The notes under the pieces are model-generated. The model did not search any database. It had not been told where the DNA came from and was given only the letters and a program-made list of their open reading frames with translations. The position numbers were made by a program, and so were the translations under genes. From Lachnospiraceae bacterium UBA3633 (GTDB taxonomy: Bacteria; Bacillota; Clostridia; Lachnospirales; Lachnospiraceae), in the NCBI GenBank assembly GCA_002374095.1, contig DFKY01000019.1, positions 1 to 19,403 on the forward strand: a stretch of 19,403 nt of DNA, in the 5' to 3' direction. Positions 14,602 to 19,403 of this stretch are shown piece after piece; position 1 is the first letter of the stretch; each line of letters begins with the position of its first letter.

Positions 14602-14721
14602 TTATTCTCTCCTTATATATAATATTATTATTGATTCAAACAGGCTCGTAAACTTCGCCCCTATACCTTTTGACTTCGCCGCTACTGACATTTGGCTCAG
14701 AGTGTTTCACATATAATATGT

Positions 14722-14750
14722 ATTTTATCATAAAAAATATATTTTATCAA
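14722..14750 (-). promoter_or_regulatory. Possible promoter for the 46-residue peptide gene
   Basis: On the minus strand TTGATA (14745-14750) and TAAAAT (14722-14727) are separated by 17 bases. The resulting leader of about 115 nt holds a GC-richer patch with two GGCGAAGT copies (14652-14659 and 14673-14680), unlike the surrounding AT-rich DNA. Confidence 0.4.
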
Positions 14751-14981
14751 AGATAGTCACATAGTTTGTATTTTTGGAAGCTCTGATTAAATCAACAAAT
14801 TATAGAATACACAACTTTACTCAATTTATAATACTGAAAAAATCGTGTGTGTAAAAAATATGAATTGATCAGTACTTCTTTATCTATTCTACAACATAGT
14901 TACTAATATGTGACAATATATTTTCTTCAACACCCAAATCTTTTAATCACTGTTTTGTATCATTTGTATGTAGCAATTTAT
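14751..14981. other. AT-rich stretch with no gene seen
   Basis: No reading frame with a start and Shine-Dalgarno site is visible. A 20-codon open stretch on the minus strand (14884-14946) has no start. ACTGTTTTG at 14949-14957 is mirrored by CAAAACAGT at 15018-15026, so the two arms flank the third CRISPR-like repeat. Confidence 0.5.
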
Positions 14982-15017
14982 GTTTTAGTGATAGTCAAAT
15001 TTGAAGTATATTAAAGT
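14982..15017 (+). repeat. Solitary 36-nt CRISPR-like repeat, copy 3
   Basis: This copy differs from copy 2 at three positions within the last eight bases. It lies 35 bases beyond the stop codon of the truncated baseplate J fragment, close to the point where that gene is broken. No adjacent spacer or second repeat is seen. Confidence 0.88.
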
Positions 15018-15052
15018 CAAAACAGTTCTTTTCCTGTCTGCTCACTTGTTAA

Positions 15053-15421
15053 TTAATAATAAAAATATCCATCTTGCCTTCCTGTTATTGCTTTGCCACT
15101 TACAAATGAGTAAGTATTTATTGAAAACCTACTACCAACTGGTATCTCTACATCAAATTTTCCTATACCTAACGCTTTCGTCGCGATGTTCGGGCTTATG
15201 CCTCTATCTCTTGCTAACTTTATCAAATGCTCATAGTCGGCTGTATCTGCATATCCGTTATCTTCATCACGACCAAGTCGCATATAAAGTAAAGCAAGCT
15301 CCATAGCGAACGGAGCAAGTGCTGTATAAATAAAAGAGCCTTTCATTGTGGAACACTCTTTCACTCGCCTACACATGTCATCTAAAATTTTTTCAAGTGT
15401 TTTATCACTATATTTGGACAT
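15053..15421 (-). pseudogene. Truncated phage baseplate J/gp47 (XkdT-like) protein, N-terminal fragment
   Basis: The 122-residue product matches the N-terminus of baseplate J proteins of contractile tails: an opening helix, then GSFIYTALAPFAMELALLYMRL at about residues 28-49, YADTADYEHLIKLARDRGISPNIATKA at about 57-83, and FDVEIPVGSRFSI at about 89-101. Intact members are roughly 350 residues and continue with the central J domain. Here the frame stops just after KAITGRQDG, and no other frame continues the protein. AAGGAG lies 5 bases before the ATG. The terminator of the KAP cassette lies directly upstream, so there is no evident transcription. This is prophage debris cut off next to CRISPR-like repeat 3. 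Confidence 0.85.
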
Positions 15422-15447
15422 CTCTACTCCTTAAAAATTGCAAGAAA

Positions 15448-15470
15448 AAAGAGAGTTTTGCACTCTCTTT
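15448..15470 (-). terminator. Intrinsic terminator of the KAP cassette
   Basis: On the minus strand AAAGAGAGT pairs with ACTCTCTTT around a 5-base loop, followed by a T run ending in CTTG. It lies 43 bases beyond the KAP gene stop. Confidence 0.88.
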
Positions 15471-15512
15471 AATGAATTATTAACACAAATTAAATTGATT
15501 TATAAATAAAAA

Positions 15513-16829
15513 TTAAATGTTTAAATAACCATCAATATTTCTAAATATCGCAACAGTCTCAAATATTGTTCTATTTCCAAGTTTCTCACTACTATTGATT
15601 CTATTTAGTATTTTACAATACAATTTCAATAATTCTTTTTCATTACTATAATTCTTATATTCATTCCCATCATAAATGTTTTGAATTAAACCCTCAATTT
15701 CTTTATTGTAAAGAGCAATGGAGTGATTCTTTTTCTTTAGTTCTTCCATTATCTTAAATGAATCAGCTAATGATTTCAAAATATAATTCCATAATGCAGA
15801 ATATTTATCCTGTATGCAAATCTGTATAAAATAATAGTCATAGAACAATGTGTCATAGTCACCAATATTGATATTTTTCTCTAAATTCTTCTTATACCCT
15901 ATTTCATAGTTCTTGATATCCGCATTAATCATCAGGTCAAACAAATTAAAAATACGATTGATTGTTCTTGGGTTTGTTCCGACTGTAAGTTTGAGAATTT
16001 TATTATATAATTTTACAGTATCAAGTTCTTCATCGTTATTCTCTACGACAAATTTATATTTTTCATCAATTTGATCTTGTATCTCATTTAATTTAATTCT
16101 CAAATAACTTGGCACATTATAGAATGCGACAGGCATTGAAAACGGAAGCTGAATAATTTTATCAAAAAAAGCCTTCCCTTTATTTAATCCATATTTTTCC
16201 TCAGCACCTTTTACCACAACATCATAATCAATTGCAAGTACAAATATACATCTCGGAGTTTGTAAAAAGTTTTTTAAACATTCTAAAACCTCCAATGCTC
16301 GTTGCGGAGGTATTCTATCAAGGTCATCAATAAATATTACCAACCGACCATTCTTGCTTTTATGTTCATTGTCTAATCGGTTATCAACAGCCTTTTTAAA
16401 TTTATCTTTAATGGAGTCTAATTGTTCAAAATAATCTTTTACCATTAAATCATCTATTATGTGGTTGTTTTTAGTAGTTATTCCACCCAGTAAATTACCT
16501 GCAATTTTCAATCCATTTTTAAATATTGATGGAATCTTGACATTATTATCAATGAGGCTAATTATCTTGCTCATAATTAAAAATGGCAATTGTGAATCCA
16601 TATTAAATTGCGACAATTCCCATGCATTTATAAATGGCTTTAAAAAATACACGTCATCATCAACATTTTCTATTTGCATATTAATGAGTTCTTCCATTAA
16701 AGTTGTTTTCCCACTTCCCCACTCACCTTGCAATGAAATTGTAGTCGGTGTATGACAAGTTAATATGAACTTTTTTAATGCATATTTATAATCTTCTGGA
16801 AATAAATTTTTGTCATTTATACTATTCAT
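15513..16829 (-). CDS. KAP family P-loop NTPase
   Basis: The 438-residue protein has a Walker A motif GEWGSGKTT at residues 35-43 and a Walker B LVIFIDDLDR at 163-172, followed by the KAP hallmark IPPQRALEVLECLKNFLQTPRCIFVLAIDYDVV and FFDKIIQLPFSMP. Some KAP proteins carry membrane helices between Walker A and B; this one does not, but its upstream partner supplies two helices. KAP NTPases are widespread in prophages and defence loci and are presumed to use ATP or GTP for membrane-linked or conformational work. The C-terminal 200 residues are helical and unassigned. No good Shine-Dalgarno site precedes the ATG. The gene starts 23 bases after the membrane-protein gene, so the pair is one transcript. 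Confidence 0.9.
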   Translation of the reverse strand: MNSINDKNLFPEDYKYALKKFILTCHTPTTISLQGEWGSGKTTLMEELINMQIENVDDDVYFLKPFINAWELSQFNMDSQLPFLIMSKIISLIDNNVKIPSIFKNGLKIAGNLLGGITTKNNHIIDDLMVKDYFEQLDSIKDKFKKAVDNRLDNEHKSKNGRLVIFIDDLDRIPPQRALEVLECLKNFLQTPRCIFVLAIDYDVVVKGAEEKYGLNKGKAFFDKIIQLPFSMPVAFYNVPSYLRIKLNEIQDQIDEKYKFVVENNDEELDTVKLYNKILKLTVGTNPRTINRIFNLFDLMINADIKNYEIGYKKNLEKNINIGDYDTLFYDYYFIQICIQDKYSALWNYILKSLADSFKIMEELKKKNHSIALYNKEIEGLIQNIYDGNEYKNYSNEKELLKLYCKILNRINSSEKLGNRTIFETVAIFRNIDGYLNI

Positions 16830-16852
16830 GGCTATATTTAATTAAAGTTGCT

Positions 16853-17548
16853 TTATGCATTACTTTTCTTTTTATCTACAATTTCCTTTAATTTTAAATA
16901 TATATTTTTATCAGATGTTGCAAATCTAAATCCCGAACCAGAAGATGGTTGTATACTTATAACATATAATGTACTACACTCATTAAACTCTTTTTTGTCA
17001 TCAATTTTAGAATCAATATTAGAAATATCACTTAAATTTATAACAGATTTATTTTCTTTATACATTCCATCTTGTCTAAATGCCAATCCCATAGCCTTTG
17101 CAACATTTACACAATATACCTTTTTCTTATCAAAAAAAATGTATGTATAATTTAATCCATCAGTTATATACGGCATTGTTGTTCCAGTATCCATAAGTAC
17201 CCGAACTCTCTCTTTATGATTTTTGCCAAAACCTATTGCTGTACAAACTTTATCATCAAAATGCCAAGTGAAAATATTTTCGTTTTCTATACTATTATCA
17301 CTAATTCCCAATAATGATAAAGCTTCTGATTTTGATTTGGCTATTTCCTCCTCAACAAATTTCATATATTCTTCATCTGATACTTTATTACTTGAATACA
17401 TGACAATAGGGATTGCTAATAAAACCATTCCTAACACCATTACCCCACTTTTAAGAAGCAATCCTATAGCAAAAACAATTACCCCTATTACAATTAAAAA
17501 TAAATTTGGCTTGTTGTTGAAGTAATTATCAACGATTTTTCTGTTCAT
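16853..17548 (-). CDS. Two-helix membrane protein paired with the KAP NTPase
   Basis: The 231-residue protein has two membrane segments at about residues 15-33 (NLFLIVIGVIVFAIGLLL) and 36-52 (VMVLGMVLLAIPIVMYS), then a cytoplasmic domain of about 180 residues. That domain is beta-rich with a closing helix (YLKLKEIVDKKK), a pattern reminiscent of bacterial PH-like domains; this is a guess from pattern only. The ATG at 17548 is chosen because AAAGGA precedes it. A longer in-frame start at 17641 would lie upstream of the predicted promoter and would read through the homopolymer tract. The gene is first in a two-gene cassette with the KAP NTPase, and membrane anchoring of that NTPase is a reasonable inference. 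Confidence 0.8.
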   Translation of the reverse strand: MNRKIVDNYFNNKPNLFLIVIGVIVFAIGLLLKSGVMVLGMVLLAIPIVMYSSNKVSDEEYMKFVEEEIAKSKSEALSLLGISDNSIENENIFTWHFDDKVCTAIGFGKNHKERVRVLMDTGTTMPYITDGLNYTYIFFDKKKVYCVNVAKAMGLAFRQDGMYKENKSVINLSDISNIDSKIDDKKEFNECSTLYVISIQPSSGSGFRFATSDKNIYLKLKEIVDKKKSNA

Positions 17549-17603
17549 AATAATTTTTTCCTTTCTATTGCTAAAATAATAACCAATAAAGTTATCCACA
17601 AAA

Positions 17604-17630
17604 ATTATACGAAAAAAAAAAAAAAAACAA
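17604..17630 (-). promoter_or_regulatory. Promoter of the KAP cassette with a 16-base poly-T spacer
   Basis: On the minus strand TATAAT (17604-17609) is preceded by TTGTTT (17625-17630), with a spacer made almost entirely of T. The homopolymer spans 17612-17627 (16 A on the plus strand). At this length the spacer is 15 bases, below the optimum of 17. Confidence 0.55.
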
Positions 17631-17665
17631 GTTATTAACATTAACTTTCTGACAAATTTAATTCG

Positions 17666-17797
17666 TTATATTTTGACATAAATATCCCCATACTTAGTAT
17701 TGACCGTGCACTTGATACCTAATTTCTCATTCTTATAATCAACCTCAACATCTTCAACTGACTTAATATGCGGATTTATCAAAAGTGCTATCAATTA
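17666..17797 (-). pseudogene. C-terminal remnant of a DUF2634/XkdS-like phage protein
   Basis: A frame without a proper start encodes about 42 residues: LIALLINPHIKSVEDVEVDYKN... followed by KCTVNTKYGDIYVKI and a stop. The pattern N-P-x-I-K-S-V ... V-N-T-x-Y-G-x-I fits the C-terminus of DUF2634 proteins, which lie directly before the baseplate J gene in PBSX-like phages. The rest of the gene is missing, with an in-frame stop just upstream. The fragment overlaps the end of a 46-residue frame in another register, which points to frameshift or fusion. It ends 36 bases before the promoter of the KAP cassette. Confidence 0.6.
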
Positions 17798-17903
17798 CAT
17801 CAATAGTGTCTTTAAGAGTTACAGGAATTTCAACTTGCCCTTCTTCCTGTTGATGATATTTTTCCAAAAAATAATTAATAATTTGGTACTGCATTATTCT
17901 CAT
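17763..17903 (-). CDS. 46-residue reading frame upstream of the DUF2634 remnant
   Basis: The frame encodes MRIMQYQIINYFLEKYHQQEEGQVEIPVTLKD... and ends ...DKSAY. AGAGGT lies about 8 bases before the ATG. It overlaps the DUF2634 remnant by 32 bases in a different frame. It may be a small phage gene or the 5' half of a frameshifted gene. I do not recognise it. Confidence 0.35.
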   Translation of the reverse strand: MRIMQYQIINYFLEKYHQQEEGQVEIPVTLKDTIDVIDSTFDKSAY

Positions 17904-18024
17904 TTCGCATTACCTCTAATCCATAAAGTTGTACCAGCAACTAACCCATAAAAGGAGCATTACTTGATAGATTAGTGCAATAATTCATAAAAAAAACAAA
18001 AAGATGCAATAACATATAAAAAAA

Positions 18025-18042
18025 CATTGAGTTTTCTCAATG
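18025..18042 (-). terminator. Intrinsic terminator after the tail protein gene
   Basis: CATTGAG and CTCAATG form a 7-bp stem with a 4-base loop. A run of seven T residues follows on the minus strand, and it begins 34 bases after the stop codon. The 120 bases beyond it, up to 17904, hold no gene. Confidence 0.85.
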
Positions 18043-18075
18043 CTTTTAGATAAATTAATTTCCATATTCGTATTT

Positions 18076-19403
18076 CTATGCATCTTCAGTAAAAGTAATA
18101 TTATCAATTGTAATACATGGAGTGTCTGTATCTGATGCTGGATTAACTTTTATAAAAAACTCTTCATCTCTAGTTCGCCAAGTAGAATCATCCAGTTCTA
18201 TTTCAAGCCCCTTATGTTCACCGGCAGTTAGTGTGCCAAAGTTTTTCACGCAATCTGTATATGATGTTGTCACAACTTCATTCTTAAATCCTCCATATTT
18301 CACACACACTACGGCATCTTTCGTTATATTTAAATCAAATTTTAATTTCCCCGTTCTTTTCAGTGCTTTGCAAAATGGAATCCCATTGTACAGTCTTACA
18401 GGTTTATTAATTAGTCGACTTAGAGTATCATTATAGAGATCAGATGTTTTAATCTTAATTTTTTTAGTTGAATTAATTTTGAATTTTAAATTACCAGTAT
18501 TAATTGGTATATTGTCTATTGCAGACGTTATTTTCTGGGTGGTTGAATGCTTTTTATAGCTATTTACATTAATTCTATCAAGACCAATGGAACCCTCGAA
18601 ACCAACATCATTGGTAAAAACTTCTGTATTATCCATATCTAAAAACCAATGTTCATCATTAGAAATTACATTGAAAGCAGGGCAAGTCAAATTATCACAT
18701 TTATTATCATCCGCTGTACCATCAGTAAGTTGATTTACAAGACTTCTATTATATGCCGCATTAGTTCCCACAAGTTGCTTTTCCCATTGACTCGCAACTA
18801 TATCTTTATTTGGTAATCTCCCATCAAATATGTCCTCTGTCGTATCAAGAGATGGATCAAGAGTATCATTAGGCAACATATTAGTATATTGTACATTACC
18901 ACCAAGAGCACGATAATACATAACTTCACGTTTTTGATAATTGTTAGAAACATAATAATAATTTAGTGTATCATTCTTTTTTACAGGTGTCCACCAACCA
19001 AACGTTGATGTCGTCCAATTACCACGCGGAGTCGTCTGCATGACTCGCATCCACTCAATGCCATTATACTCACCGACACTAGGATTTGCATCCATCTGCC
19101 AAGCCCCTTTTACATACTGTATCTGAACCCACTCATTTATAGCAACGGTATCAGTAGAATTATAATTATTCCATTCGGCTTTTTTAAATGTTCTATATTC
19201 GGCTTTCAAATTCTTAATCAAACAATCTACATCTACAACCTTTGGAATGCTAATTCCTGACAAGTAGGAAGCTATCGCCCCATCTATCTTATTGTCAAGG
19301 GATGAGTTGTAACGGTCAAGCTGGCTTTGAAAGTCATTTTTCATCGAGTCGAATTCAGCCTTTGTGATAAACGCAGCGCCGTCGTTGTCTCCGACTACGG
19401 CGG
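18076..19403 (-). CDS. Phage tail fibre/tip-like protein, 5' end off the right edge
   Basis: The frame is open to the window edge: upstream of the first internal Met (19344) it reads AVVGDNDGAAFITKAEFDS, which joins smoothly to MKNDFQSQLDRYN. The true start is therefore outside the window. The visible 441 codons start with a coiled-coil-like segment (FDSMKNDFQSQLDRYNSSLDNKIDGAI), as found near the N-termini of trimeric tail proteins. A Trp/Tyr-rich middle (WVQIQYVKGAWQMD, TSTFGWWTPV) and a beta-rich C-terminus, plausibly carbohydrate-binding, follow. The N-terminal segment resembles recurrent prophage proteins of Clostridia; I cannot name the family. The DNA at 19320-19403 is notably richer in GC than the rest. 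A clear terminator follows the gene. Confidence 0.65.
   Translation of the reverse strand, partial: AVVGDNDGAAFITKAEFDSMKNDFQSQLDRYNSSLDNKIDGAIASYLSGISIPKVVDVDCLIKNLKAEYRTFKKAEWNNYNSTDTVAINEWVQIQYVKGAWQMDANPSVGEYNGIEWMRVMQTTPRGNWTTSTFGWWTPVKKNDTLNYYYVSNNYQKREVMYYRALGGNVQYTNMLPNDTLDPSLDTTEDIFDGRLPNKDIVASQWEKQLVGTNAAYNRSLVNQLTDGTADDNKCDNLTCPAFNVISNDEHWFLDMDNTEVFTNDVGFEGSIGLDRINVNSYKKHSTTQKITSAIDNIPINTGNLKFKINSTKKIKIKTSDLYNDTLSRLINKPVRLYNGIPFCKALKRTGKLKFDLNITKDAVVCVKYGGFKNEVVTTSYTDCVKNFGTLTAGEHKGLEIELDDSTWRTRDEEFFIKVNPASDTDTPCITIDNITFTEDA

Noticed and set aside
14525..14716. A 63-codon plus-strand frame
   Set aside because: It overlaps the minus-strand membrane-peptide gene and its leader. The peptide gene has the better start signal and a coherent helix-plus-tail protein.
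14884..14946. A 20-codon C-terminal-like fragment on the minus strand
   Set aside because: It has no start codon or ribosome-binding site and is too short to assign to a family.
13348..15017. A working CRISPR array
   Set aside because: The three repeats are about 1042 and 592 bases apart, with genes between them. No 30-base spacers and no cas genes are present in the window.
17549..17641. A 31-residue N-terminal extension of the KAP-partner membrane protein
   Set aside because: It would be translated through the poly-T promoter spacer and lies upstream of the promoter. The ATG at 17548 has its own ribosome-binding site.

Overview
The window is AT-rich DNA from a low-GC anaerobic Firmicute. 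The best guess is a Stickland-fermenting member of Clostridia, in or near the Peptostreptococcaceae. The evidence is a set of proline-reductase accessory genes next to a proline transporter, strong Shine-Dalgarno sites, heavy use of ATA/AGA codons and consensus sigma-A promoters. Nearly all genes are on the minus strand; the exceptions are a nitroreductase and a DUF3800 gene.

Positions 1-7000 (chromosomal backbone): a secreted protein running off the left edge; a two-gene unit encoding an Fe-S scaffold-like protein and a GGGtGRT protein; rpsO with its own promoter and terminator; and a compact operon reading DegV, lipoprotein, acidic repeat protein, HI0933/YhiN-type flavoprotein, which runs into rpsO.

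Positions 7000-12000 (proline metabolism): a nitroreductase with a textbook promoter converges on a putP-prdF-prdD-prdE unit through a shared bidirectional terminator. Proline would be imported by PutP and racemised to D-proline by PrdF. PrdD and PrdE are accessory relatives of the PrdA proprotein. The catalytic genes prdA and prdB are not in the window. putP has a leader of about 185 nt with clear hairpins, and its consensus promoter overlaps an inverted repeat.

Positions 12000-15050 (accessory region): a gene-poor stretch; a DUF3800 gene behind a short structured leader that ends in an intrinsic terminator; a DUF2971-like gene; and a 46-residue membrane peptide. Three solitary copies of a 36-nt direct repeat lie between these genes. 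The repeat looks like a type II CRISPR repeat but forms no array.

Positions 15050-19403 (prophage remains): the N-terminal fragment of a baseplate J protein, the C-terminal fragment of a DUF2634/XkdS-like protein, and a large tail-tip/fibre-like protein running off the right edge. Between the two remnants, which are normally adjacent, sits a self-contained cassette with its own promoter and terminator. It encodes a two-helix membrane protein and a KAP-family P-loop NTPase. The promoter spacer holds a 16-nt homopolymer. This looks like a moron-type cargo and a possible defence module.

The strongest candidates for something undescribed are the membrane protein/KAP cassette, the DUF3800 gene with its terminator-bearing leader RNA, and the solitary CRISPR-like repeats.
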